A stretch of DNA of 64,000 nt from Streptomyces venezuelae (lineage in GTDB: Bacteria; Actinomycetota; Actinomycetes; Streptomycetales; Streptomycetaceae): assembly GCF_008642375.1 (NCBI RefSeq), contig NZ_CP029194.1:4712001-4776000 (forward strand). Reading direction: 5' to 3'. The notes below the pieces were generated by a model, which saw nothing but the letters and a program-made list of their open reading frames with translations, ran no database searches and was not told the DNA's origin. The position numbers were made by a program, and so were the translations under genes. This document shows, piece by piece, positions 40,202 to 48,577 of the stretch. The number at the start of each line of letters is the position of its first letter. Position 1 is the stretch's first letter.

Positions 40202-43060
40202 ATGTCAGAGAGGACGGCGGACACGGGGCTTCCCCGGGGAGGCCCGGCGGGCGAGGCCGGGTCGTTCGGTCCACGGCTCCAGGAGTTACGCGGGCGGGCA
40301 GGGCTGAGCCAGGAGGTGGCGGCGGCCCGGGCCGGGATCAGTACCAGGGCACTGCGGGACATCGAGCGCGGCCGGGTCCGGCGGCCCCAGTCGCGCACCC
40401 TCCAGCGGCTCGCCCAGGCGCTGGGGCTGACCAACGGCGAGCTGGCCGACCTGCTGGCCACCGCCGGCACCCCGCCCCCGCGCGACGCCGGCCGGCCGCG
40501 CCTGCTGATCCTCGGCCCGCTCTCCCTCCAGAGCGGCCGGACGCCCGTCCCCGTCACCAGCCCGATGCTGCGCCGGCTGCTCGGACTTCTCGCGCTCAAG
40601 CACCCCGAGCCCGCCACGCAGCAGGAGATCACCGACACCCTCTGGCCGTCCGGACCGCCCAGCTCCCACCAGAGCCTCGTCCACACCTACGTCAGCCAGG
40701 TCCGCCGGCTCCTCGAACAGGGCGCCCTGCGGACCGTCCCGCCCCCGACCGTCGTCCGGACGCCCACCGGCTACCTGCTGGAGGCCCCCCGCAACCAGAT
40801 CGACCTCGGGCACTTCGACGACCTCCTCGCCGAGGCGGAGCGCCTGCACCGCGCGCCGGACCCGCGCGCCGCGTACGAGGCCCTGACGCGGGCCCTCCAG
40901 TGGTGGCGGGGCCCCGTGCTCGCGGACGGCGACCCGGTGCTGCGCCAGCATCCGGCCGCCGTGGTCGCCAACGAACGGCGGGTCAAGGCCGTGCTGTTGC
41001 ACGCCGACACGGCGCTGCTGCTCGGCCGGTCCGAGGAGGCCGTCCCCGTGCTGTGGGACATGGTGAACACCGAGCCGCTCCACGAGGGCCTGCACGCCCG
41101 GCTGGTCCTCGCCCTCGGCAGCTGCGGGGAACAGGCCGCCGCGCTCAACGTCTACAACCGGCTCCGCGACCGCCTCGACGAGGAGCTCGGCATCGCACCC
41201 AGCGCGGAGGTCCGCGACGCCCATCTGCGGGTGCTGCGCCAGCAACTCCCCCTCGCGCAGCGCCGGGCCGAGCCGCCCGCCTCCCCCGAGCGCGCGGTGC
41301 CCGCCGGGCCCGCAGGCCGTGCGGCGTCCAGCGGACCGCTCCCCGCCCAACTGCCCGCCAGCGCAGGCTCGTACGTCGGACGGCGACGGCAGATGGGGGA
41401 GCTCGACGCCCTCGTCTCGCCCGACCCCGCGCGGCGCTCGCACCTCGTCGCCGTGGTCGGCGCCCCCGGCGTCGGCAAGACCGCCCTCGCCAAGCACTGG
41501 GCCCACGCCCGGCGCGAGCACTTCGCGGACGGGCAGCTCTTCGTCGACCTGCGCGGCCACTCCCCGCTCCCGACCCTCCGCCCCGCCGACGTCCTCGCGC
41601 AGTTCCTCCGCGCCCTCGGCGCCCCGCCCGACCAGCTGCCCGCGGACGAGGACGAGGCCGCCGCGCTGTACCGCACGCTGCTCGCCGACAAGCAGATGCT
41701 GATCGTCCTGGACAACGCCCGCGACGCCGAACAGGTCAGGCCCCTCATCCCCGGCGCCCAGGGCTGCGCCGTGGTGATCACCAGCCGCAGCCGGCTCGCG
41801 GGGCTCGTCGCGAGCGACGGCGCCCGCCAGCTCGTCCTGGACGTGCTCGATCCGGACGAGGCCCGCCAGCTCCTCGGCAGCACCATCGGCGAGAGACGGG
41901 TCGCGGCCGAGGAGGAGGCGGCCCGCAGACTCGTGCGGGTCTGCGGAGGCCTGCCGCTCGCCATCCGGATCGCCGGTGCCAATCTCCTCGCCCGCGACGC
42001 CGGCATCGCCGACTACTGCGCCGAGTTGGCCGGCGACGACATGCTCAGCCGGCTGCGCATCGAAGGGGACCGGCGCTCCACCGTGCGCGCCGCCTTCGAC
42101 CTCTCCTACCGCGCGCTCCCGGCCGCGGCCCAGCGCATGTTCCGGCTCCTCAGCCTCATCCCCGGCCCCGACGTCACCGTCGCCGGCGCCGCGGCACTGG
42201 CGGACTCCGGCCCGGCCCAAGCGGCCTGCCTCCTCGTGAGCCTGACGAACGCCCATCTCGTACGCGAACGGGCCGCCGGCCGCTTCGGCATGCACGACCT
42301 GCTCCGCTCGTACGGCCGCGAGCTCGTCAGCCGCGAGGAGGCGCACGCCGCCCGGCAGCGGCTCTTCGACTGGTACCTCCGCCACACCGACGCGGCCGCC
42401 CGGCTGCTCTATCCGGCGGCAGGGGCCGACCCGGCCGGCGGGGCGGCTCCCTCGTCCGCTCCCTGGTCCGCCCGCGCGTCCGCCCCCGCTTCCTCGCCGG
42501 TCTTCGCCGGGCGGCGCGAGGCCTCGGAGTGGCTGGACAGCGAGCGGGAGAACCTGGCCGGCGCCGTCCTGCAGGCGTCCGGCGCCGGCTTCACCGCCCT
42601 CGCCTGGCGGCTGGCGGAGAGCCTGCACGACTACCTCTCGGTGGGGATGTACACCGGCGACTGCCTCAAGGTCGCGACCGCCAGCCTGTTCGCCGCCGTC
42701 GCCGACGGAGAGCTGCGCGCCCAGGCCGCCGCACAGCTGCGGCGCGCCGAATGCCACTGGGTCCTGGCCAACACCGCGCAGGCCCTGGAGCTCTTCGGCA
42801 GCGCCCTGGAGCTCGCGCGGCTGGCCGACTGGGGCGAGGGCCAGGCCCTGGCGCTGCGCCGCATCCGCGCCGCGCACCAGGAGGACGGCGGCATGCGGCC
42901 GGCCTGCGACCACCTCTCCCAGGCGCGGGGGCTCACCCGGCGCGGGAGCGGGGCGGAGGCCGCCGGCGACGTCACCGACCTCAGTGGTGTGAGCGACGTG
43001 AGTGGTGTGAGCGATATGAATGGCGTGAGTGGCGTGCGCAACGTGGGGCTGACCTGCTGA
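40202..43060 (+). CDS. SARP-type activator with N-terminal XRE domain and NB-ARC ATPase
   Basis: Likely pathway-specific activator, 952 residues. It begins with a Cro/C1 helix-turn-helix (LQELRGRAGLSQEVAAARAG, ALRDIERGRVRRP), then the OmpR-like winged helix and BTAD domain of SARPs (LILGPLSLQ to about residue 345). The NB-ARC motor follows, with Walker A GAPGVGKT (K426), IVLDNARDAEQ, and GGLPLAIRIAGA. The C-terminus has a short TPR-like region and an odd repeated tail (GVSDVSGVSDMNGVSG). ATG at 40202 is preferred because GAGGGGG precedes it. The extra XRE domain ahead of the SARP DNA-binding domain is uncommon. It starts 167 bp after attR. Confidence 0.9.
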   Translation: MSERTADTGLPRGGPAGEAGSFGPRLQELRGRAGLSQEVAAARAGISTRALRDIERGRVRRPQSRTLQRLAQALGLTNGELADLLATAGTPPPRDAGRPRLLILGPLSLQSGRTPVPVTSPMLRRLLGLLALKHPEPATQQEITDTLWPSGPPSSHQSLVHTYVSQVRRLLEQGALRTVPPPTVVRTPTGYLLEAPRNQIDLGHFDDLLAEAERLHRAPDPRAAYEALTRALQWWRGPVLADGDPVLRQHPAAVVANERRVKAVLLHADTALLLGRSEEAVPVLWDMVNTEPLHEGLHARLVLALGSCGEQAAALNVYNRLRDRLDEELGIAPSAEVRDAHLRVLRQQLPLAQRRAEPPASPERAVPAGPAGRAASSGPLPAQLPASAGSYVGRRRQMGELDALVSPDPARRSHLVAVVGAPGVGKTALAKHWAHARREHFADGQLFVDLRGHSPLPTLRPADVLAQFLRALGAPPDQLPADEDEAAALYRTLLADKQMLIVLDNARDAEQVRPLIPGAQGCAVVITSRSRLAGLVASDGARQLVLDVLDPDEARQLLGSTIGERRVAAEEEAARRLVRVCGGLPLAIRIAGANLLARDAGIADYCAELAGDDMLSRLRIEGDRRSTVRAAFDLSYRALPAAAQRMFRLLSLIPGPDVTVAGAAALADSGPAQAACLLVSLTNAHLVRERAAGRFGMHDLLRSYGRELVSREEAHAARQRLFDWYLRHTDAAARLLYPAAGADPAGGAAPSSAPWSARASAPASSPVFAGRREASEWLDSERENLAGAVLQASGAGFTALAWRLAESLHDYLSVGMYTGDCLKVATASLFAAVADGELRAQAAAQLRRAECHWVLANTAQALELFGSALELARLADWGEGQALALRRIRAAHQEDGGMRPACDHLSQARGLTRRGSGAEAAGDVTDLSGVSDVSGVSDMNGVSGVRNVGLTC

Positions 43061-43162
43061 GGGGTGCTGCCACCCCTTGAGGCCCGGGAGGCCGTTCGCC
43101 CGGGCCGCTTCGTCCGTCCGGCAGTGCCACCGGCGGCAGGACCATTACTCCGGCAGTTGCCC

Positions 43163-43210
43163 CGGTTCTGCCGGTCCCCGCGGGCCGTTCTGCGGCGACC
43201 GGCAGAACCG
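43163..43210. promoter_or_regulatory. perfect 14-bp inverted repeat in the gap after the SARP gene
   Basis: CGGTTCTGCCGGTC (43163-43176) and GACCGGCAGAACCG (43197-43210) are perfect complements with a 20-base spacer that contains another GTTCTGC. It lies in the 397-bp gap 43061-43457, which otherwise holds no gene. It may be a terminator of the SARP gene or operator/activator sites for the downstream operon. Confidence 0.5.
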
Positions 43211-43457
43211 TAGGTCAGGGGCGGTGCGGGCGGCGTTCCGGGGGCTTCCGGTCCTCTGGCCCCGCTGTAGGTGCCCGCCCAGGCCGGAATCGTACGGTGG
43301 CCGCACCGGAAGGCCGTTCCCCGTGCCGATACATGAGGTGACACGTTGCCGCAGCTCACGTTGGCCTTCGCGGCCACCCCGTGCCGAGCGCGTTCCGGGA
43401 CCCGCCCCTTCGGTCATGCCCACAGACCCGCACCGTCGCGCGATCAGAAAGGTGACG

Positions 43458-44486
43458 ATGGAATCCCCGGCACAGACCTCACGTCAGGAAGCCCGGCGCG
43501 CAGCCGAGGTGAACGAGTTCGTGGTCGCGTTCTACGAACGCACCCTCGCACGTGCCGACTTCAGCCCGTCCGGGATCGCCGAGGAGCTGGGCGTCCCCCG
43601 GCAGCGCGCCGAGCAGGCGGTCGGCCTGCTGCGTGAGCTGCGTCTGGTCAAGCCGGCGGAGGGCGGCGCGGACCGCTTCGTCGCGGTCAGCCCCGAGGCC
43701 GCCCAGATGGAGCTGCTGGTCCCCCTGGAGCGGGAGATCCTCGACAGCCGGCACCGACTCGAAGGATTCAAGGGGCAGTTGAGCTCCTTCGTGACGGCCT
43801 TCGAGAAGCAGTCCAGAACCCGCGCCGAGACGGTGGTGATCACCGAGGACCGCGAGGAGATCGAGCTGCGCCTCCTGGAGGCGGCCCAGGGCTGCACGGG
43901 CGAGGTCCTCGTGATGCAGCCCTGCGTGGCCCGTGAGACCAGCGAACTGCGGCTGGCCCGCCCGCTCGTCCTGGAAGCGGTACGGCGCGGTGCGCAGGGC
44001 CGGATCCTCTACCCCCACACCGCCCGCGGCGACTCCGACACCCGCGCGCATCTCGGCGAGCTCCTCCCCGCGGGCGGGCAGGTGCGCACCACCAACGAGG
44101 TACGCGACCGCTTCCTGGTCTTCGACCGGAAGACGGCCTTCATCCCGGCCGGCGAGGGCGACGCGATCGCCGTCGTCTACGACGGCGCGGTCGCGGCCTT
44201 CCTGGCCGGACTGCACGCCCGGGTCTGGGAGTCCGCGTTCGACTTCGACTCCGGCGCGGCCGGCTACGCGGGCACGATGGGGGACCTGAAGGCGACCCTG
44301 CTCGACCTGCTGGCCTCCGGCGCCAAGGACGAGGTGATCGCGCGCCGCGTGGGCATGTCCGAGCGGACCCTCCGCCGCCATGTGGCCACGATCATGCAGG
44401 ACCTGTCGGCCTCCAGCCGCTTCCAGGCCGGTGTGCTCGCCGCCCGGACCGGTCTGGTCGACACGGCCCTGAGCGGTGCCGCATGA
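43458..44486 (+). CDS. LuxR-type regulator with TrmB-like N-terminus
   Basis: Transcription regulator of 342 residues. The N-terminal winged-helix (FSPSGIAEELGVPRQRAEQAV) resembles TrmB/TrmB-like domains. The centre is a ligand or phospholipase-like module (VVITEDREEIELRLLEAAQG, VLEAVRRGAQGRILYP). The C-terminal LuxR helix-turn-helix includes KDEVIARRVGMSERTLRRHVATIMQDL. ATG at 43458 follows AAAGGTG. The stop overlaps the next gene's ATG by 4 bp, so this regulator is translated with the biosynthetic operon's first gene. It probably is the second cluster regulator. Confidence 0.85.
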   Translation: MESPAQTSRQEARRAAEVNEFVVAFYERTLARADFSPSGIAEELGVPRQRAEQAVGLLRELRLVKPAEGGADRFVAVSPEAAQMELLVPLEREILDSRHRLEGFKGQLSSFVTAFEKQSRTRAETVVITEDREEIELRLLEAAQGCTGEVLVMQPCVARETSELRLARPLVLEAVRRGAQGRILYPHTARGDSDTRAHLGELLPAGGQVRTTNEVRDRFLVFDRKTAFIPAGEGDAIAVVYDGAVAAFLAGLHARVWESAFDFDSGAAGYAGTMGDLKATLLDLLASGAKDEVIARRVGMSERTLRRHVATIMQDLSASSRFQAGVLAARTGLVDTALSGAA

Positions 44487-45148
44487 GCCGCTACGACCGC
44501 CTCGCGTACACCTCGTCCGTGCGCAGGGTCCAGGAGGAGATGGGCAGCGCCACGGCGACCGACCGCCGGCTGCGGGAGCCGGTCGAGGAGGCCGAGCCGC
44601 TCACCGCCACGGAGGCGTCCTTCGTCCAGGGTCTGGACGGCTTCCTGTTCGCGAGCGTGGGCGAGACCGGATGGCCGTACATCCAGTTCCGGGGCGGCCC
44701 GCCGGGCTTCGTCCACGTCCTGGACGAGCGCACCCTCGGCTATCTGGACGTCCGGGGAAACCGGCAGTACATCACCACCGGCAACGTCCGCGGCAACGAC
44801 CGGGTCGCGCTCTTCTTCATCGACCACGCCCGCCGGACCCGCCTCAAGATCTTCGGCCACGCCACCGCCGTGTCGGTCGAGGAGGCGGCCGGACAGGCCG
44901 GCGCGGCCGCCGAGCTCGTCGAGCGCCTGGACGCGCACCGTACCGAGGGCACGGTCGAGCAGCTCGTCACCATCCGGGTCGAGGCCTTCGCCTGGAACTG
45001 CCCCAACCACATCACCCCCCGTTTCACCCGGGGCGAGGTCTCCGACGCCATGGCGCCGGCCCTGGACCGCCTCGCCCGCCTCGAGCAGGAGAACGCCGAC
45101 CTGCGCGCGGAACTGTCCGCCCGGCCCGGCGACCGCCCCGCCGGCTGA
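44483..45148 (+). CDS. pyridoxamine 5'-phosphate oxidase-like FMN-binding split-barrel protein
   Basis: Protein of 221 residues with a flavin split-barrel fold: FLFASVGETGWPYIQFRGGPPGF, YITTGNVRGNDRVALFFID, RLKIFGHATAV and NHITPRF near the end. Such proteins bind FMN, F420 or heme; the exact reaction is unknown. The C-terminus is a short coiled coil (LDRLARLEQENADLRAEL). It is coupled to the LuxR regulator by an ATGA overlap. A second protein of the same fold closes the cluster at 55514. Confidence 0.82.
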   Translation: MSRYDRLAYTSSVRRVQEEMGSATATDRRLREPVEEAEPLTATEASFVQGLDGFLFASVGETGWPYIQFRGGPPGFVHVLDERTLGYLDVRGNRQYITTGNVRGNDRVALFFIDHARRTRLKIFGHATAVSVEEAAGQAGAAAELVERLDAHRTEGTVEQLVTIRVEAFAWNCPNHITPRFTRGEVSDAMAPALDRLARLEQENADLRAELSARPGDRPAG

Positions 45149-45222
45149 CCGACCCACCCGCCGGCCGACCCACCCGCCGACCACCCACCCGTCGACCGAC
45201 CACCCACCCACTGACCGAATTC
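45149..45222 (+). repeat. low-complexity CCGACCCACCCG repeats
   Basis: After the split-barrel stop the strand consists of variants of CCGACCCACCCGCCG without a coding frame. Beyond it, GGTTCC (45230) and GGAACC (45246) form a small dyad 60-80 bp before the oxygenase gene. It may reflect replication slippage. Confidence 0.6.
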
Positions 45223-45313
45223 GGCAGCCGGTTCCGGTCCTTGAGGGAACCTCGAGTCGGAATCCATTCTGGATTCAGCGAAGAGCCCTCGAAGCGAACG
45301 GAGACATCGCGCG

Positions 45314-46186
45314 ATGGTCAGCGAAGTGATCGACCGAAACGACCGGTTCCGGGGAATCCTGGACCGGCTCGCCACGAAGTCGATCGACGACTACTACAAC
45401 CCGTACCGGCTGTTCGAGTGGCCGGACCGACTGCCCGAGGACATGTGGTGGATGAGCCCCGAGCTTACCACCACGTACGGGACGGAATGGGCCGAGAAGC
45501 TCACTCCGCAGCAGCTCCACACGCTTTCCAAGCACGAGAGCATCAATTTCTACAGCCTCAATGTGCACGGTATCCGGGAACTGCTCATCGAGGTGGTCGC
45601 CCGGATTCACACCGCCGGTTTTGAAACGCCCTCGGAGTTCTTCCACCATTTCATCGGTGAGGAGAACGAGCACATGTGGTTCTTCGCCGAATTCTGCCTG
45701 CGCTACGGCAAGAAGATCTACAAGCAGCCGGCCGGCGGCGCCGAGGTGGCCGGCTCCTCGGCCAAGGTCCAGAGCCTGCTGGTGTTCACCCGCATCCTGA
45801 TCTTCGAGGAGCTGGTCGACCACTTCAACTCGCTGATGGCCGAGGACGAGCGGCTGCACGAGACCATCCGCGGCATCAACCGGATCCACCACCAGGACGA
45901 GTCCCGGCACATCGCCTTCGGCCGCGAACTGGTCGGCCTGCTCCACCAGGACCTCAAGGAGACGGCCACCGAGCAGGAACTGGACGAGATCTCCGCCTAC
46001 CTTCGCCGCTACCTGAAGCACAGCTTCGACTCGCTCTACCACCCGCAGGTCTACCGCGACGCCGGCCTGGAGAACCCGCACGAGCTGCGCCGGTCCCTCA
46101 TGGAGTCCCCGGCTCGGGCCGAGGCCGAGCTGCGCACCTTCCGCAAGACCGCCAAGTACCTCGAGAAGACGGGACTCATCCGATGA
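45314..46186 (+). CDS. AurF/CmlI-like non-heme diiron oxygenase
   Basis: Oxidises an amine or tethered amino acid; 290 residues. The metal ligands of this family can be placed: E75 (KHESINFY), E117 and H120 (EENEH), E165 (FEELVDH), H192, E196 and H199 (HHQDESRH). This matches the seven-ligand AurF pattern with the same spacing between the last five. AurF and CmlI convert aryl-amines to nitro groups, and relatives N-oxidise aliphatic amines. It is directly followed, with a 4-bp overlap, by the amino acid:carrier-protein ligase, which suggests a carrier-bound substrate. Confidence 0.88.
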   Translation: MVSEVIDRNDRFRGILDRLATKSIDDYYNPYRLFEWPDRLPEDMWWMSPELTTTYGTEWAEKLTPQQLHTLSKHESINFYSLNVHGIRELLIEVVARIHTAGFETPSEFFHHFIGEENEHMWFFAEFCLRYGKKIYKQPAGGAEVAGSSAKVQSLLVFTRILIFEELVDHFNSLMAEDERLHETIRGINRIHHQDESRHIAFGRELVGLLHQDLKETATEQELDEISAYLRRYLKHSFDSLYHPQVYRDAGLENPHELRRSLMESPARAEAELRTFRKTAKYLEKTGLIR

Positions 46187-47052
46187 ACCGCCTGACCGGG
46201 AGCGACGGTGCGCCCGCACTCGCCATCCTCGGGCCGCCGGCCACCCGGCTCGTCAAGGAGCTGGACCGGGTCTTCACCGGCTGGGGCACCGAGGACGGCG
46301 CCCAGGAGATCAGCGCCCCGCCGCTCTTCCCGGTGACCGACCTGGAGAAGTTCGACGTCTACACCAACTTCCCCCAGCTCGCCTGGGTGGCGGGCTCTCT
46401 CGACCTGACCGGCGATCAGTTCAAGCCGGTGGACGGGCGGTTCGGGCCCGGCGCGGTGACCGAGGCGCGGTACGGGCTGCCGCACGCCACCTGCTACGGC
46501 GCCTACCTCTTCCACGAGGGGAACCAGGTCGCCGACGACACCCTGGTGACCCTGGTCAACCGCTGCTTCCGCAACGAGGACCACTACGGCGGGCTGCGCC
46601 GCCTCGCCAGTTTCCAGATGCGCGAGATCGTCGCCATCGGCAGCTTCGAGCACACCCAGCAGGTGCTGGCCCGCTTCACCGAGCGGATCCGGTCCTTCGC
46701 CGGCGCGCTCGGGATCGACCTGGGCAAGGTGCCGGCCGGCGACCCGTTCTTCAGGAACGACAACGGCCGCGCGCTGCTCCAGAAGCTGAGCCCGGTCAAG
46801 TACGAGTTCCAGTACGGCGACCTGGCCATCGCCTCCGTCAACACCCACCGCAACTTCTTCGGCGAGCGCTGCGGCATCCGGCTGGAGTCCGGCGAGCACG
46901 CCTACACCTCCTGCGTGGCCTTCGGGCTCGAACGCTGGATCGCCGTCCTGACCGAGCACTTCCGCGAGGACCTCGACGCCGCGCTGACCGCCGTACGCGC
47001 TGCCGCAGAAGCAGCCCCTGGTGGAGCCACTCCCGCAGCCGCCCCGTCGTGA
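46183..47052 (+). CDS. amino acid:[carrier protein] ligase, class II tRNA-synthetase-like
   Basis: Loads an amino acid onto a carrier protein's phosphopantetheine; 289 residues. It is a truncated seryl-tRNA-synthetase-like catalytic core without a tRNA-binding arm. Predicted zinc ligands are C104 (HATCYGAYLF), E148 (FQMREI) and C244 (YTSCVAFGLER). Motif 2 is RNEDHYGGLRRLASFQMRE and motif 3 is GLERW (248-252). Known homologues activate Gly or Ala and transfer it to a stand-alone carrier protein. ATG at 46183 overlaps the oxygenase stop. The Zn site would select an amino acid with a free alpha-amino group. Confidence 0.9.
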   Translation: MNRLTGSDGAPALAILGPPATRLVKELDRVFTGWGTEDGAQEISAPPLFPVTDLEKFDVYTNFPQLAWVAGSLDLTGDQFKPVDGRFGPGAVTEARYGLPHATCYGAYLFHEGNQVADDTLVTLVNRCFRNEDHYGGLRRLASFQMREIVAIGSFEHTQQVLARFTERIRSFAGALGIDLGKVPAGDPFFRNDNGRALLQKLSPVKYEFQYGDLAIASVNTHRNFFGERCGIRLESGEHAYTSCVAFGLERWIAVLTEHFREDLDAALTAVRAAAEAAPGGATPAAAPS

Positions 47053-47501
47053 GCCGGCCCCTGATCGGCGTCGACCTCGTGCCGCTCTCCCGGGTCGACG
47101 AACTCCTCGATCCCGGCATCGGGCCGCTGCTCAGGAAGTACCTCTCCGTCGAGGAACTGACCGTCTCCCGGACCCCGGACGGCGCACCCGACCAGGCCAG
47201 GATCGCCGGCCGGCTGGCCGCCAAGGAGGCCGTCTTCAAGCTCCTCGGCGCCGTCGGAAGGCCCGTCCCCTGGCAGGGCATCGAGGTCCTGCGCGGCCCC
47301 GGCGGGCGGCCCGGGATCCGGCTCTCCGGCAGGGCCGCCGAGCTGGCCCGCGACGCCCGGCTCGGCCCGATCGACGTCAGCATCAGCCACGACGCCGGCT
47401 TCGCGATCGCCGTCGCGGCCTCCTCCGTCTCCCCTGATCAACCTCCCTCCCCCTCCACCTCCCACGCTCAGAAGTCAGCGACTCCGAAGGGAATGCCATG
47501 A
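47049..47501 (+). CDS. AcpS-type 4'-phosphopantetheinyl transferase
   Basis: Activates a carrier protein by transfer of phosphopantetheine from CoA; 150 residues. Motifs are GVDLVPLSRVDEL (Mg-binding Asp) and GRLAAKEAVFKLLG (KEA motif), then VSISHDAGFAIAVA. The last 30 residues are a Ser/Pro-rich tail. GTG start overlaps the ligase stop, and the stop overlaps the carrier protein ATG by 4 bp, so it probably modifies that carrier. It is distinct from the Sfp-type enzyme at 54828 in the same cluster. Confidence 0.92.
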   Translation: MSRPLIGVDLVPLSRVDELLDPGIGPLLRKYLSVEELTVSRTPDGAPDQARIAGRLAAKEAVFKLLGAVGRPVPWQGIEVLRGPGGRPGIRLSGRAAELARDARLGPIDVSISHDAGFAIAVAASSVSPDQPPSPSTSHAQKSATPKGMP

Positions 47502-47731
47502 GTTCCGCAGGTATCGACAAGGTCCGGGACTGGATCCTCGGCCGTCACCCCGAGCGCACCGAGCTCGCCGCCGACGTCGACCTCATCGAGAGCCGTCTCG
47601 TCGACTCGCTCGCCTTCGTCGAGCTCGTCTACACGATCGAGGACGCCGCGGGCGTCGAGATCGACTTCGACAACATCGACATCGAGGACTTCCAGACCCT
47701 CGCGACCATCGAGAAGGCGTTCTTCGCCTGA
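47498..47731 (+). CDS. acyl/peptidyl carrier protein 1
   Basis: Free-standing carrier protein of 77 residues; the phosphopantetheine Ser is S37 in LVDSLAFVEL. The acidic helix II and the downstream DFDNIDIEDFQTL are typical. It lies between the dedicated transferase and the methyltransferase, and is the likely acceptor for the amino acid ligase. Confidence 0.94.
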   Translation: MSSAGIDKVRDWILGRHPERTELAADVDLIESRLVDSLAFVELVYTIEDAAGVEIDFDNIDIEDFQTLATIEKAFFA

Positions 47732-47752
47732 TCCCGAGGAGGGATCTTCACC

Positions 47753-48577
47753 ATGGATGCTGTCTCGTACACCGCACAGTGGATGGCCGCGGCCCGCTCG
47801 CAGGAGTCCGAGCGGGAGGACGCGCTCTTCGTCGACCCGCTCGCCAAGGACCTCGCCGCGCCCAGGGGCTTCGAGCTGATCGAGCGCTACGCCGGCGGAG
47901 GCCTGCTGCCCTTCATCTCCATCCGGACCCGGTTCCTGGACGACGCCATCAAGGACGTCCTCGCCGAGGGCGGGATCCAGCAGGTCGTGCTGATCGCGGC
48001 GGGCATGGACACCCGGGCGTTCCGCCTCGACTGGCCGGAGGGCACCCGGGTCTTCGAGGTCGACCACGCCCTCCTGATCGCCGAGAAGCGCCGCCGCCTC
48101 GACGCCCTCGGGGCCGAGCCGCGCGTCGACCGGCGCGAGGTCTCCGCCGACCTCACCCAGGAGTGGATGCCCGACCTGGAGGCCGCCGGCTTCGACCGCA
48201 CCCGCCCGACCCTGTGGGTCGCGGAGGCGCTGACCTTCTTCCTCACCGAGGAGCAGGCCGCCGGACTGCTCCAGCTGCTCGCCTCCGCCTCGGCGCCCGG
48301 CAGCCACCTGGCCTTCGACATCCTCGGCCGCGCCCTGCTGCGCAGCCCGTTCTCGAAGCGCTGGCTGGACACCCTCGCCGCCGACGGCACGCCGTGGATC
48401 TTCGGCACGGACGAGCCCGAGGAGTTCCTGACGGCGAACGGCTGGAAGACCACCGACCTGCGCGAGCCGGGCCAGCCCGGCGCCGGCGAGGGCCGCTGGC
48501 CGTACGAGGTCCAGCCGAGGGACCGCCGGGGCGCCAACCGGCTGTGGCTGATCCGCGCCGAGATAGCGACGGGCTGA
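47753..48577 (+). CDS. SAM-dependent methyltransferase, Ppm1/leucine carboxyl methyltransferase type
   Basis: Protein of 274 residues of the TIGR00027/LCMT superfamily: QVVLIAAGMDTRAFRLDWP, VFEVDHALLIAEKRRRL and LWVAEALTFFLTEEQA mark the fold. These enzymes O-methylate carboxylates or hydroxyl groups of natural products and, in eukaryotes, a phosphatase C-terminus. GAGGAGGGA precedes the ATG. Its stop shares one base with the next ATG (TGATG). Confidence 0.9.
   Translation: MDAVSYTAQWMAAARSQESEREDALFVDPLAKDLAAPRGFELIERYAGGGLLPFISIRTRFLDDAIKDVLAEGGIQQVVLIAAGMDTRAFRLDWPEGTRVFEVDHALLIAEKRRRLDALGAEPRVDRREVSADLTQEWMPDLEAAGFDRTRPTLWVAEALTFFLTEEQAAGLLQLLASASAPGSHLAFDILGRALLRSPFSKRWLDTLAADGTPWIFGTDEPEEFLTANGWKTTDLREPGQPGAGEGRWPYEVQPRDRRGANRLWLIRAEIATG

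Noticed and set aside
43061..43457. A small gene in the gap before the LuxR-type regulator
   Set aside because: The open frames there are shadows without a ribosome site or domain; the gap is better read as a regulatory region with the inverted repeat.
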